Position numbers and translations under genes: made by a program. Source: Flavobacterium sp. (GTDB lineage Bacteria > Bacteroidota > Bacteroidia > Flavobacteriales > Flavobacteriaceae). From it: a stretch of DNA of 64,000 nucleotides. The DNA lies in assembly GCF_025352425.1 (NCBI RefSeq), contig NZ_JANXTI010000065.1, positions 29,873 to 93,872 of the forward strand, given 5' to 3'. The first letter of the stretch is position 1. Each line of letters starts with the position of its first letter. Positions 48,651 through 59,435 of the stretch are shown one piece after another. The notes below the pieces were generated by a model, which made no database searches, was not told where the DNA came from, and saw nothing but the letters and a program-made list of their open reading frames with translations.

Positions 48651-51545
48651 ATGAAAAAGTATTATATAATTTTATTAGTTGTTTATTTTTCTTCCTTTAA
48701 TTTGTGTAATTCACAAACAAAATACAACGAGAATAGCGGTATTCAGAAATCCTATAAATTCAATAACACCGTTAATAGGGGAGAGGCTATTGCTTTTTAT
48801 TTGAAAAGGAATGGCTTAGATACAGAGGTTTCTTTTGTATCAAAAAAAGAAACAACAGATCAAAGTGGAATGGTTCACCAAAGAAACCAACAATTTTACA
48901 AAGGAATTAAAATTGAATTCGGAACATTGATAACACATACCTTAAACGGGAATGTTATCTCTATCAATTCAGAGTTATATAATCCTAAATCTGTAAATAG
49001 TGTACCAACATTAACTTCACAAATTGCTTTCAATAAAGCATTGTTGAATATTGGGGCTCAAAAATACCTTTGGGAGGATAATGAGCAAGCCAAAATAATG
49101 GATTACGAAAAGCCAAATGGAGAACTGGTGTTTTTCCCAATTGTTAAAACAGGTGAGATAACATTGGCTTATAAGTTTGATATCTACTCTATAGAACCAC
49201 TATCAAGAATAGAAATTTTTGTAGATGCACATTCGGGCAAAATACTATATAAAAATCCAATCATTAAACATTTATCCGAAACAACTAAAAGTATAAATGA
49301 AAATGCGATATCATTAGAGGCATTGTTAACTGGGACTGCTGCGACTAAGTATAGTGGTTCAAGAAGTATTGAAACCGTTTTTAATACCAGTTTAGGTAAA
49401 TATGTTTTATCTGATATTACAAGAGGAAATGGGGTCGTGACCTATAATTGCGAAAGACTGGTTAATACGTATCAAAATGTTCACTTTCAGGATAATGATA
49501 ATAATTGGACAAGCACAGAACATGCCAATTCATACTTTGACAATGCTGCTTTGGATGCCCATTGGGGTGCTGAGATGACATATGATTTTTGGAAAATCAT
49601 TTTTAACCGTAATGGGTATGACAACAATAATGCAATCATTAAAAACTATGTTCATTTTCAGAGAACTGCGGCTACTTTAAGCAATGCTTTTTGGAATGGC
49701 TCTGTTATGAGCTATGGAGACGGTGTTAACAAACCATTTACTGCTATAGATATATGTGGGCATGAAATAGGACATGCTGTTTGTACCTATACAGTAAATC
49801 TTGCTTATCAAAATCAATCTGGTGCCATGAATGAAGGATATTCTGATATTTGGGGAGCCTGTATTGAACATTTTGGAAAAACCGGAAATTTTTCAGGCGT
49901 TCCAGCTGCTTCCGTATGGAAAATAGGCGAAGATATTACTAGTGGAGGTTTACGTTCTATGGTAACTCCAAATACAAATGGGGATCCAGATTGTTTTCAA
50001 GGGACAAACTGGAAAGTAACAGGAGATGAAGGAACCTGTATACCATCAGGCACATCAAATGATTATTGTGGTGTACATAGCAATAGTGGTGTTATGAATC
50101 GTTGGTTTTATGTTTTGACAATGGGTGCTTCAGGTACGAATAATGCTCCTATTGCAGATAGAGATACTTACAATGTAACAGGTATAGGAATTGTTAAATC
50201 GTCTCAAATTGCTTATTATGCAGAAAGAGATTATCTAACACCAAATTCCACTTATTTTGATGCTAGAGATGCCACAATTGAAGTAGCTAAAAGTTTGTAC
50301 TGTAGTGCCAGTCCTGAAGTGGCTGGAGTTACTAATGCATGGTTTGCTGTAAATGTTGGAAATAGTTATGTTAGTGTTGCAAATGATGTTAGTCAGGAAA
50401 GCCTTCCCGTAAATAACTCTGTGAACTGTGGTGTTACAAGTGTTATACAAACTGTTAGTTTTAAAAATCTTGGGACAAGTACACTTACATCTGTTACCAT
50501 ATCCTATAACTTAGATGGAGGAACAAATACAAACATAGTTTGGAATGGAAGTCTTTCCACTTGCGCAACAGGGAGTCAACAAATAACAATCAACACATCA
50601 AGTTTATCGGCAGGAACACATATATTAAATGTTACTACCACTACATCAGGTGATGCAGTTGTTTCAAATAATGCTAAATCGACTTATATTTTTGTTAATC
50701 AATCAGCAAGTGTTAACCAGATAAATACATTTGAATCAGCATCAGATAATTTATTGGCGTCTAATGAACCTATTTCTGTTTTGTCAGTTTGGCAAAGAGG
50801 TATTATGAACAAGCCCAATTTAACAGACAGCTCAAATGTATATGCCACTGGTTTAACGAATCCTTATCCATCGGACACCAAATCTTACCTAACTTCAAGA
50901 TGCTATGACTTGTCCCAGGCACAAAATCCTATTTTAAAGTTTGATATGGCGTTTGATTTACAATACAGTGCTGATATTTTGTACATGCAATATTCAGCGA
51001 ATGGAGGTAATTCATGGAATTTATTAGGTACAGATTCGAATACTAATTGGTATACAAGTAACTCAGGTTGTGCAAATTGCATTGGCAGTGAATGGACGGG
51101 TGATGCAGGTAGTATGAATGCAAGTGGTTCAACCAATGGCACAAAAAGGGAATATAGTTATGATCTTTCCGCATTTGGTGCTACATCGCCAAGTCCGCAG
51201 TCAAATATGTTATTCAGATTTGTTTTCCAATCAGATGCTACAGATAGCTACGATGGGGCACTTATAGATAATTTCGTAATTGAAACTTCATTAGGTACTA
51301 ATGAATTTTTAATTAACGATACTAACATATATCCAAACCCGGTAAAAGGAATTTTAAATTACACTATTAGTGATCAGGTTGTTTTAACCGCCATTACCAT
51401 TCATGATGTTTCGGGTAAAGAGATATACAAATCAGGAAATACGATTAATAACGTAATAGACGTTTCCAGCCTTTCTTCGGGAGTTTATTTTGTAACATTT
51501 AAATCTGACAAAGGTTCGGTTAGTAAGAAATTTATTAAAGAGTAA
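48651..51545 (+). CDS. M4 (thermolysin-like) metallopeptidase with CARDB-like region and T9SS sorting domain
   Basis: GHEIGHAVCTYT (HExxH), NEGYSDIWG, C-terminal NIYPNPVKGILN...GVYFVTFKSDKGSVSKKFIKE; track start 48567. Confidence 0.93.
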   Translation: MKKYYIILLVVYFSSFNLCNSQTKYNENSGIQKSYKFNNTVNRGEAIAFYLKRNGLDTEVSFVSKKETTDQSGMVHQRNQQFYKGIKIEFGTLITHTLNGNVISINSELYNPKSVNSVPTLTSQIAFNKALLNIGAQKYLWEDNEQAKIMDYEKPNGELVFFPIVKTGEITLAYKFDIYSIEPLSRIEIFVDAHSGKILYKNPIIKHLSETTKSINENAISLEALLTGTAATKYSGSRSIETVFNTSLGKYVLSDITRGNGVVTYNCERLVNTYQNVHFQDNDNNWTSTEHANSYFDNAALDAHWGAEMTYDFWKIIFNRNGYDNNNAIIKNYVHFQRTAATLSNAFWNGSVMSYGDGVNKPFTAIDICGHEIGHAVCTYTVNLAYQNQSGAMNEGYSDIWGACIEHFGKTGNFSGVPAASVWKIGEDITSGGLRSMVTPNTNGDPDCFQGTNWKVTGDEGTCIPSGTSNDYCGVHSNSGVMNRWFYVLTMGASGTNNAPIADRDTYNVTGIGIVKSSQIAYYAERDYLTPNSTYFDARDATIEVAKSLYCSASPEVAGVTNAWFAVNVGNSYVSVANDVSQESLPVNNSVNCGVTSVIQTVSFKNLGTSTLTSVTISYNLDGGTNTNIVWNGSLSTCATGSQQITINTSSLSAGTHILNVTTTTSGDAVVSNNAKSTYIFVNQSASVNQINTFESASDNLLASNEPISVLSVWQRGIMNKPNLTDSSNVYATGLTNPYPSDTKSYLTSRCYDLSQAQNPILKFDMAFDLQYSADILYMQYSANGGNSWNLLGTDSNTNWYTSNSGCANCIGSEWTGDAGSMNASGSTNGTKREYSYDLSAFGATSPSPQSNMLFRFVFQSDATDSYDGALIDNFVIETSLGTNEFLINDTNIYPNPVKGILNYTISDQVVLTAITIHDVSGKEIYKSGNTINNVIDVSSLSSGVYFVTFKSDKGSVSKKFIKE

Positions 51546-51564
51546 CTTTTAATCAATTATATTA

Positions 51565-51601
51565 AAAAAACCATCCCAGTTAATTGGGGTGGTTTTTTTA
51601 T
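51565..51601 (+). terminator. Intrinsic terminator AAAACCATCCC...GGGGTGGTTTTTTT
   Basis: Stem plus T tract. Confidence 0.85.
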
Positions 51602-51650
51602 GATTTTATTACAAATAGTTTTGTGTATTTTTGCTCCGTAATATTTTAAG

Positions 51651-53567
51651 ATGAAATACTTATTAACCGTACTCTTTTTATTGATTGTTTCAGTTGGTTT
51701 TTCTCAGGATGGTCAAACTGTTGCTGCTAAAAGCGTCCCAAAGAAGCAACCTAAAGCAGCTTTCAACCAATATAGGATTATCACGTTGCAAAAGGATACT
51801 ACTTATGTAGACACTTCTTTGACCATCAAAAAAGAATACGAATACAATTATTTGCGCAAGGACATTTTCGGGCTTCTGCCTTTTGCTAACGAAGGGCAAA
51901 CCTATACAGTTCTCGATTTCGGATTGAAAAACTTTAATTCCTTTCCTGAAATTGGCTTTTCAGGGAAACAATTTAATTATTTAGGGGTTAACGATATTAA
52001 ATATTATTCTGTCGCAACGCCGGTTACCGAGTTGTATTTCAAAACCGTGATGGAACAAGGACAATCTCTTGATGCTTTTATTACGGTAAATACTTCGGAA
52101 CGATTTAACATGTCAGTTGCTTTCAAAGGATTGCGTTCTTTGGGAAAATATATCAACCAACTTTCAAGCACAGGAAATTTTAGGTTTACGTCAAGTTATA
52201 ATACGCTGAACAAAAGGTATTATCTAAATTTTCATTTCACCGGACAGGATTTTTTAAATGGAGAAAACGGCGGAATTACTACCATTGAGAATTTCGAAAG
52301 CGCGGATGGAGCCTATTCAAACCGCGCCCGACTTGAAGTATACTTAAAGGATGCCAAATCTTTTATGAAGGGTAAAAGGATTTTCTTTGATCATAATTTC
52401 AGGATTAATGCCAAAAAGGCCGATAACAATTTATACATAACACACCAATTCAATTACGAAAACAAATTCTTTGAATACAATCAACAAACGGTTCTTTCTA
52501 CTGTTGGCGATCTCGATGACGTAAAACGTTTTGGCACTTCCTATGTTACTTCAAACATTAATGACCACACACGTTATAACAGATTGTATAATAAAGTTGG
52601 CGCCATTTATGAAAATTCGTTGCTTGGAAAATTCCAGTTTTTTGCCGAGAATTTCAGGTATAATTATTACTACGACAAAATATTGATTTTAAATTCAGGA
52701 ACAATTCCAAGTTCTTTGAATGACGAGATCAACACTGTTGGTGGGCAATACGACTACAGAAAAAACAAATGGAACGGAACCTTTACTTATTCCAATTCGA
52801 TTTCTAATCAGCCGATGTCAAATTTTGATGCCAAACTGAACTATAAACTCAATGATAAAAACGAGTTTGTTTTTCAATACCAAATGATAAGTAAAATTCC
52901 GGATCATATTTATAATCTGTATCAAAGTAGTTATGTTGATTATAATTGGTACAATGATTTCAAAAATGAAAAAATAAATAACATCGAAGCTACGGCCAAA
53001 ACCCAATGGCTTGATGCTTCATTGCAGGTAAGTTCCATCAATGACCATTTGTATTTTAGCAACGATGCCACCGACCCGCAGCAGCAAATTATCTCGCCAA
53101 AACAATACGATAAAACCATTAATTACTTGTCGGTGAAAGTAAGCCGCGAATTCAAATGGTGGAAATTGGCTTTAGACAATACAGTATTATATCAGCAGGT
53201 TGACCAACAAGATGACGTGCTGAATGTACCAAAAATCGTGACCAGGAATTCACTTTACTTTACCAACTATTACTTCAAAAAAGCACTGTATCTGCAAACG
53301 GGTTTTACGTTTAATTATTTTACCAAATATTATATTAACGATTACAATCCGGTAACTACCGAAGCGTTTGTGCAGAATCAAACAAAAGTTGGTGATTTTC
53401 CCATGCTGGATTTCTTTATCAATGCAAGGATTCGTCAGACCAGGATTTTCTTAAAAGCAGAACATTTCAACTCCAAAATAACAGGAAACAATTTCTACAC
53501 AGCACCAAATTATCCGTATCGTGATTTCATGATCCGGTTTGGTTTGGTTTGGAATTTCTTTCAATAA
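51651..53567 (+). CDS. Putative outer-membrane porin
   Basis: Signal peptide; beta-barrel-like alternation; terminal aromatic MIRFGLVWNFFQ. Confidence 0.75.
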   Translation: MKYLLTVLFLLIVSVGFSQDGQTVAAKSVPKKQPKAAFNQYRIITLQKDTTYVDTSLTIKKEYEYNYLRKDIFGLLPFANEGQTYTVLDFGLKNFNSFPEIGFSGKQFNYLGVNDIKYYSVATPVTELYFKTVMEQGQSLDAFITVNTSERFNMSVAFKGLRSLGKYINQLSSTGNFRFTSSYNTLNKRYYLNFHFTGQDFLNGENGGITTIENFESADGAYSNRARLEVYLKDAKSFMKGKRIFFDHNFRINAKKADNNLYITHQFNYENKFFEYNQQTVLSTVGDLDDVKRFGTSYVTSNINDHTRYNRLYNKVGAIYENSLLGKFQFFAENFRYNYYYDKILILNSGTIPSSLNDEINTVGGQYDYRKNKWNGTFTYSNSISNQPMSNFDAKLNYKLNDKNEFVFQYQMISKIPDHIYNLYQSSYVDYNWYNDFKNEKINNIEATAKTQWLDASLQVSSINDHLYFSNDATDPQQQIISPKQYDKTINYLSVKVSREFKWWKLALDNTVLYQQVDQQDDVLNVPKIVTRNSLYFTNYYFKKALYLQTGFTFNYFTKYYINDYNPVTTEAFVQNQTKVGDFPMLDFFINARIRQTRIFLKAEHFNSKITGNNFYTAPNYPYRDFMIRFGLVWNFFQ

Positions 53568-53570
53568 AGT

Positions 53571-53676
53571 CATTGCGAAGCTCGAAACAATCTAGAACGA
53601 AAGGTTCGGGCATTATCAGCCGGCGTAATTCCTGCTTTACGGTTTGCACGGCAAACTCTCCAATCAGGGTTAGTTA
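53571..53676. repeat. Composite repeat: REP-like CATTGCGAAGCTCGAAACAATC plus family A-related segment
   Basis: GGTTCGGGC...GTAATTCCTGCTTTAC...CAATCAGGG resembles 23152-23236. Confidence 0.5.
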
Positions 53677-53865
53677 TTAAACCATTTTATTTTTTGTAAA
53701 CAAAAACATACCTGACTGCCACTGGCAGTCCTCCACTTAATATCAAATAATCAGGGTTAGACGATAATCCATTTGAATTTTTGGAAACCGTCAAAATAGA
53801 CAGTACATTTGTCGAAAATAAGAAGAAAATCTTTTTTCTTTCTTCTTTACTCTATTCTCTAAATA

Positions 53866-55227
53866 ATGAAATACGCAGAAAACATATTAGGAACTATCGG
53901 TAACACGCCATTAGTAAAGCTTAACAAAGTTATAGAAGGAATTGACGCCTTGGTTTTAGCCAAAGTAGAAACCTTCAATCCGGGAAATTCCACCAAAGAC
54001 AGAATGGCTGTTAAAATGGTTGAAGATGCCGAAGCTGACGGAAGATTAAAACCAGGAGGAACCATCATCGAAGGAACATCAGGAAATACAGGAATGGGCT
54101 TAGCACTTGCTGCCATTGTAAAAGGTTACAAATGTATTTTTGTAATTACAGATAAACAATCCAAGGAAAAGATGGATATTCTACGTGCTGTTGGCGCTAA
54201 AGTTATTGTTTGCCCTACAGATGTTGAACCAACTGACCCGCGTTCGTATTATTCCGTATCCAAAAGATTAGGCACCGAAATTCCAAATTCATGGTACGTA
54301 AATCAATATGACAATCCATCAAATGCCCAGGCACATTACGAACAAACCGGACCTGAAATTTGGGAACAAACCGATGGGAAGGTTACACATTTCGTCGTTG
54401 GAGTGGGAACTGGCGGAACTATTTCCGGAATTGGAAAATATCTGAAAGAAAAAAATCCAAATATTAAGGTATGGGGAATTGATACCTATGGTTCTGTATT
54501 TAAAAAATACCATGAAACGGGAATTTTTGACGAGAACGAAATCTATTCGTATATCACCGAAGGTATTGGAGAAGATATCTTGCCAAAAAATGTAGACTTT
54601 TCAATCATTGACGGTTTTACCAAAGTAACCGATAAAGATGCTGCAGTTTACACAAGAAGAATTGCCTTGGAAGAGGGAATTTTTGTGGGTAACTCTGCGG
54701 GGTCATGTGTAAAAGGATTACTCCAGTTAAAAGAGCATTTTACTAAAGACGATGTCGTGGTGGTTTTATTCCACGATTCGGGAAGTCGCTATGTTGGGAA
54801 AATGTTCAATGATGATTGGATGCGTGAAAGAGGCTTTTTGGACGAAAACATTACAACAGCTGAAGACGTTATCAAAGATCACAAAGACAAACCGTTGGTA
54901 ATTGTGCGTACAGAAGAATTGGTTTCACATGCTATCGAGCGCTTGAAAAAATATAATATTTCTCAGATTCCGGTAATTGATATCACTGGTTTTGTGGGAA
55001 GCTTAGATGAAACAGATTTGTTCAGAAGTTACGTAGAAGACAGCGATATTGCTGACAAGCCAATTCGTGAGATCATGGGTAAACCTTATCCAATTGTGAA
55101 AGCAAATACGCCAATTGAAGAACTGTCTAAGTTAATCAACAAAGATAACCAAGCCGTTTTGGTAGATTTAGGCAACGGAAAACATCACATTATTACGAAA
55201 CACGATATTATCAGCTCTATCAAGTAA
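53866..55227 (+). CDS. Pyridoxal-phosphate cystathionine beta-synthase with CBS domains
   Basis: IGNTPLVKLNK, NPGNSTKDRMA, EGTSGNTGMGLA, C-terminal CBS pair. Confidence 0.93.
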   Translation: MKYAENILGTIGNTPLVKLNKVIEGIDALVLAKVETFNPGNSTKDRMAVKMVEDAEADGRLKPGGTIIEGTSGNTGMGLALAAIVKGYKCIFVITDKQSKEKMDILRAVGAKVIVCPTDVEPTDPRSYYSVSKRLGTEIPNSWYVNQYDNPSNAQAHYEQTGPEIWEQTDGKVTHFVVGVGTGGTISGIGKYLKEKNPNIKVWGIDTYGSVFKKYHETGIFDENEIYSYITEGIGEDILPKNVDFSIIDGFTKVTDKDAAVYTRRIALEEGIFVGNSAGSCVKGLLQLKEHFTKDDVVVVLFHDSGSRYVGKMFNDDWMRERGFLDENITTAEDVIKDHKDKPLVIVRTEELVSHAIERLKKYNISQIPVIDITGFVGSLDETDLFRSYVEDSDIADKPIREIMGKPYPIVKANTPIEELSKLINKDNQAVLVDLGNGKHHIITKHDIISSIK

Positions 55228-55245
55228 TTTTTAGAAGCAAGATAT

Positions 55246-55292
55246 AAGAGGCAAGAAGCAAGAGTAATATCTTTTTTCTTGCCTCTTTTTTC
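55246..55292. terminator. Bidirectional terminator AAGAGGCAAGAA...TTCTTGCCTCTTTTTTC
   Basis: 12-bp perfect stem between convergent genes. Confidence 0.8.
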
Positions 55293-55305
55293 TTTTATTT
55301 AATTC

Positions 55306-56949
55306 TTATTCTCCAATCAAAACTCCCGAAACATTCCAGAAACTGAAACTGCTTCCTTCAGGTAATCCTTGCGGAATCTTAATTTGTATGGTATGAGTTC
55401 CTGCTTCTAAGTTTCCTAAATCAATAAAAATTGGATTGGTTACCGTTCCCGGACACCAATTTGCCCGACTGTAATCGGATGATGATAATCCGTTAGGGAA
55501 ATTTCCAGATGCTGGATTTGACAAACGATAGGAACCACAATCTTGTCGCCAGGGCGTAAAACTAAATGTTGCAGCACCGTCTAAATAAATTGAGTTTTTC
55601 TTTGTCACAAATTCATCTCCATTTTCCCAACCGCCGTGACCTGTAGCTATGTAACGAAGTTTGCAGTTTTTCATTGGCTTGTTTAATTTGAAAGTAACTT
55701 CCAAACCTTTATCTGAACTAAACATCGTTCCATATTCCTGCCCGGCCATTTCCATAATATTAGTAGTGCAGAAAAGAGGAACAATTAGAGTTGGAATAAC
55801 TTTGCTTTCTTCTTCATGAATCGTAATATTAGCCGACACTTTGTGACCGCCTTTGTCATAATTACCAATATTGATTCCAATCCAAACTTCCTGATTGCTC
55901 AACAAGGTTCTCAAATCGGAAACATCCTGACGATACAGCACATTTTCTGCCCATGTTTTATCCTTAAGTTGTAATGTGTTGTATTGCTTTACGCCAAAAG
56001 GAGTAAAGAACCGCATCAATTCTACAATCGGGCTATAATCTTCTGTTGCAACAACTCCTTGATATTCCTTTCCATTTCCGTTGTTATACATTGGTAATGT
56101 TTTTGCTCCGTTTTTTAAGCCATCCAAAAATGACTTTCCTCTATCCGTCGGGATAATGAAAAATGAACCCGTTCTGTCGTAAGCATCGCCATTGGATTGT
56201 TCCGTTACGTCTACAAAAATCTGGCTACCAACTTTTATTTGTGGAATTTTAATCTTTCTAACAGCAATAGTTCCATTAGCAAATCGAAGAATAGTATCGT
56301 TTGATTTGGAAGCATCCGAAAAGTTGATAATTTGGTCTTTAAAAACATTGATTGTAGTAAAGCGGCTTTTCCACAGCAAGTCTTTATAAGTTAAGGCATC
56401 AACTTCTTTACCGCGTATTTCGGTAGTATCTAAATCTTTATTTTTTTCTATTTTAACTGCTGATATTACAAAATTTCCATTTCGTATTATTTCCAATACC
56501 AAACCTAAATTTTGTCCCAAGATTATTGGAGAACCTTTTACTTTTAAATCATTCGTATACCACAACTCAATCGTATTAGAGTTGACAATGGTCTTTGCTT
56601 TTTTGCAGGTATAACCTAATATTTTTTTTGTTTCATTCAAATAATCGAAAGTCTGTGCAGCTAATGAAACGGTATCTTTCGTATAAATCACGCCACGTTT
56701 TAAGGAGGCAAACTGCTTAAAAGAATTAGTTGTCCTATTTATCCAGGTATGCTCAAAAGGATAAGTTTCATTTTGATTATTAATGTTTTCAGTCATCAAT
56801 AGCGTATGTGTGGTTCCGGCAAAAACAACAATTCGATCTTGTTCCTCAATCAAACTCCCGTTAGAACTTTTCAGGTAACTGATTTTATAACTTTGTGAAA
56901 ATAATTTTGTGGTAACTATCAACAAAACAAATAAAAGTAAATTTTTCAT
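55306..56949 (-). CDS. PNGase F-like peptide:N-glycosidase with N-terminal extension
   Basis: GHGGWENGDEFVTKKNSIYLDG, PWRQDCGSYRLSNPASGNFPNGLSSSDYSRANWCPGTVTNPIFIDLG, FWNVSGVLIGE resemble PNGase F; separate about 200-aa N-terminal region. Confidence 0.88.
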   Translation of the reverse strand: MKNLLLFVLLIVTTKLFSQSYKISYLKSSNGSLIEEQDRIVVFAGTTHTLLMTENINNQNETYPFEHTWINRTTNSFKQFASLKRGVIYTKDTVSLAAQTFDYLNETKKILGYTCKKAKTIVNSNTIELWYTNDLKVKGSPIILGQNLGLVLEIIRNGNFVISAVKIEKNKDLDTTEIRGKEVDALTYKDLLWKSRFTTINVFKDQIINFSDASKSNDTILRFANGTIAVRKIKIPQIKVGSQIFVDVTEQSNGDAYDRTGSFFIIPTDRGKSFLDGLKNGAKTLPMYNNGNGKEYQGVVATEDYSPIVELMRFFTPFGVKQYNTLQLKDKTWAENVLYRQDVSDLRTLLSNQEVWIGINIGNYDKGGHKVSANITIHEEESKVIPTLIVPLFCTTNIMEMAGQEYGTMFSSDKGLEVTFKLNKPMKNCKLRYIATGHGGWENGDEFVTKKNSIYLDGAATFSFTPWRQDCGSYRLSNPASGNFPNGLSSSDYSRANWCPGTVTNPIFIDLGNLEAGTHTIQIKIPQGLPEGSSFSFWNVSGVLIGE

Positions 56950-57004
56950 TACAAAATGATTTTTATTAAAGTAAATTTCTTACTTTAGATGAAAATTTGG
57001 AAAC

Positions 57005-58273
57005 GTGAAAGAAGATTTTCTCCATTATTTATGGCAATATAAGAAGTTTGACTTTTCTAACCTAACAACCGTTTCCGGAGAATTATTAACGATAACGCAT
57101 TGTGGTAATTATTTGCAACAAAGTGGACCGGATTTTTTTAACGCTCAAATTGTTATAGGAAATCAAAAATGGGCCGGAAATATTGAAATCCATATAAAAT
57201 CTTCTGATTGGTATCTGCATCATCACGAGAAAGACCCGAATTATGAGAATGTAATTCTGCATGTCGTTTGGAACCACGACACGCCAGTCTTCAGAAAAGA
57301 CAATTCTGAAATTCCTGTTTTGGAACTTAAGAATTACATATCTAAAAAAGATTTAGAAAATTATCAGGCATTAGTGTCGCCAAAATCCTGGATTTATTGT
57401 GAAAGTCAAATTGCGACTGTTGATAGTTTTGTTTTGTTGAATTGGCAGCAACGGTTATTTATTGAAAGGCTGGAACGAAAATATATTCCGATTGAACAAT
57501 TGCTAGAGGAGACAGAAAATAATTGGGAAGCGGTTTTGTTTTGTATGCTGGCAAAGAACTTCGGGTTGAATACCAATGGAGAAACGTTCTTTAAAATAGC
57601 CAAATCATTTCCGTTTTCAATAATTAGAAAGGAAAGTGCTGAAGTCGAAAATTTAGAAAGCCTACTTTTTGGAACAGCCGATTTATTTCCGTTCGATATT
57701 CAGGACAACTATACTAAAGATTTAAAAAACCGATTTGAATATACCTCTCAAAAGCACAAGTTGAAAAAGATAATCATTGAACCTGTTCAGTTTTTTAAAC
57801 ATAGGCCCGATAATTTTCCGACGATACGGTTGGCACAATTGGCAATGTTATATCATAAACAGCAAAATTTATTTTCGAAAGTGATTGCCTCTAAAACGTT
57901 AAAAGAGTTACATCAACTATTTGAAATTACAATTTCTGAATATTGGCAAACGCATTATCAGTTTGATAAAGAAAGTCCAAAGAAGAAAAAACAGTTTTCC
58001 AAGTCATTCATCGATTTGCTGGTCATCAACACCATTGTCCCAATTCAGTTTGCGTATGCCAAAAGTCATGGAAAAGAGACATCGGAATCTTTACTGGATT
58101 TACTTCGGGAAATTGCTGCCGAGAAAAATATAATTATAGAAAAATTTTCCAATTTTGGAATTAAAGCAAAGAATGCTTTTGAAGCCCAATCGTTATTGCA
58201 ACTCAAAAACGAGTATTGCAATTACAGTAAATGTTTACAATGCGTTGTTGGAATTCAACTTTTAAAATCGTAA
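57005..58273 (+). CDS. DUF2851 family protein
   Basis: FLHYLWQYKKFD, QQSGPDFFNAQI, GNIEIHIKSSDWYLHHHEKD. Confidence 0.85.
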   Translation: MKEDFLHYLWQYKKFDFSNLTTVSGELLTITHCGNYLQQSGPDFFNAQIVIGNQKWAGNIEIHIKSSDWYLHHHEKDPNYENVILHVVWNHDTPVFRKDNSEIPVLELKNYISKKDLENYQALVSPKSWIYCESQIATVDSFVLLNWQQRLFIERLERKYIPIEQLLEETENNWEAVLFCMLAKNFGLNTNGETFFKIAKSFPFSIIRKESAEVENLESLLFGTADLFPFDIQDNYTKDLKNRFEYTSQKHKLKKIIIEPVQFFKHRPDNFPTIRLAQLAMLYHKQQNLFSKVIASKTLKELHQLFEITISEYWQTHYQFDKESPKKKKQFSKSFIDLLVINTIVPIQFAYAKSHGKETSESLLDLLREIAAEKNIIIEKFSNFGIKAKNAFEAQSLLQLKNEYCNYSKCLQCVVGIQLLKS

Positions 58274-58295
58274 TTTTAATTTTTAAATAAAACGA

Positions 58296-58523
58296 ATGTC
58301 AGTAGTTATTCAATTAAAATATTTCTTCGAAAAATACGGTTTTGATGTTTCTTCCCGTTTGGCGGATAAGCTTGGAATGCGGGCTTCCAATGTGCGTTTG
58401 TTTTTTATCTACATCACTTTCGTAACGGCCGGTTTGTGGTTTGGGGTGTATCTTACTTTAGCTTTTTGGATTAGGTTGAAAGATTTGATTCGGGGCAAAC
58501 GAACGTCTGTTTTTGATTTGTAA
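58296..58523 (+). CDS. PspC-like small membrane protein
   Basis: VSSRLADKLGMRASNVRLFFIYITFVTAGLWFGVYLTLAFW. Confidence 0.75.
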   Translation: MSVVIQLKYFFEKYGFDVSSRLADKLGMRASNVRLFFIYITFVTAGLWFGVYLTLAFWIRLKDLIRGKRTSVFDL

Positions 58524-58526
58524 AGT

Positions 58527-59408
58527 TTGGAAACAAATGATTCAATAATAAAATCCTTTTTAACCTATTCGAAAAGTCAACGGATTGGAATCCTATTGTT
58601 TTTTGGGATTATCATTCTGGTTCAGGGAATTTATTTTTTCTATGACTTTACAATTAAGGAAACCATTGACAAAGAACAATTTAAATGGTTGGCGAATCAA
58701 AGCACAATAGATAGTTTAAAAGGCAATAACAAAAATTATAAACCAACTATTTATCCCTTCAATCCCAATTTCATAACTGATTTCAAAGGATACAAACTCG
58801 GAATGTCTGTTGATGAAATCGATCGCTTACTTGCCTTTAGAAATCAAAATAAATTTGTTAATTCTGCCGAAGAATTTCAGGCAGTGACAAAAGTTTCCGA
58901 TTCTTTACTGCGAACCTTTTCGCCTTATTTTAAATTTCCGGATTGGGTTACTAATAAAAAGAACAGTTTTCAAACATTTGCAAAAAAAGATTTTTCAAAG
59001 CCGGAAAAAGTCATTGTTATGGATATTAATGAGGCTTCAAAAGAAGATTTGATGAAGGTTTATGGAATTGGTGATAAAATTTCCGATAGAATTTTGGGTG
59101 AGAAACAAAAATATGGCGCTTTCGTTTCTATAGAACAGATGAATGATATTTGGGGATTGTCACCAGAAGTAATAGAAAAACTGAAAACATCTTTTGTGAT
59201 AAAATCAACCGTAAATGCCAAAAAGATTAATATTAATAATGCGTCAGTCAAAGAGTTAAGTCAATTCCCCTTTTTCAGATATCAATTAGCAAAGGATATT
59301 GTTATTTACAGAACCATGAAAGGCGAAATTAAGATTGAGGATTTGACAAAAATTAAAGGTTTTCCCGTAGAAAAAATCAAGATAATAGCCTTATATTTGG
59401 AATTCTAA
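58527..59408 (+). CDS. Helix-hairpin-helix (ComEA-like) protein (TTG start in track)
   Basis: MDINEASKEDLMKVYGIGDKISDRIL, ININNASVKELSQFPFFRYQLAKDIV. Confidence 0.85.
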   Translation: METNDSIIKSFLTYSKSQRIGILLFFGIIILVQGIYFFYDFTIKETIDKEQFKWLANQSTIDSLKGNNKNYKPTIYPFNPNFITDFKGYKLGMSVDEIDRLLAFRNQNKFVNSAEEFQAVTKVSDSLLRTFSPYFKFPDWVTNKKNSFQTFAKKDFSKPEKVIVMDINEASKEDLMKVYGIGDKISDRILGEKQKYGAFVSIEQMNDIWGLSPEVIEKLKTSFVIKSTVNAKKININNASVKELSQFPFFRYQLAKDIVIYRTMKGEIKIEDLTKIKGFPVEKIKIIALYLEF

Positions 59409-59435
59409 AATTAAGATAAAAATAGCCTTAGTTAT

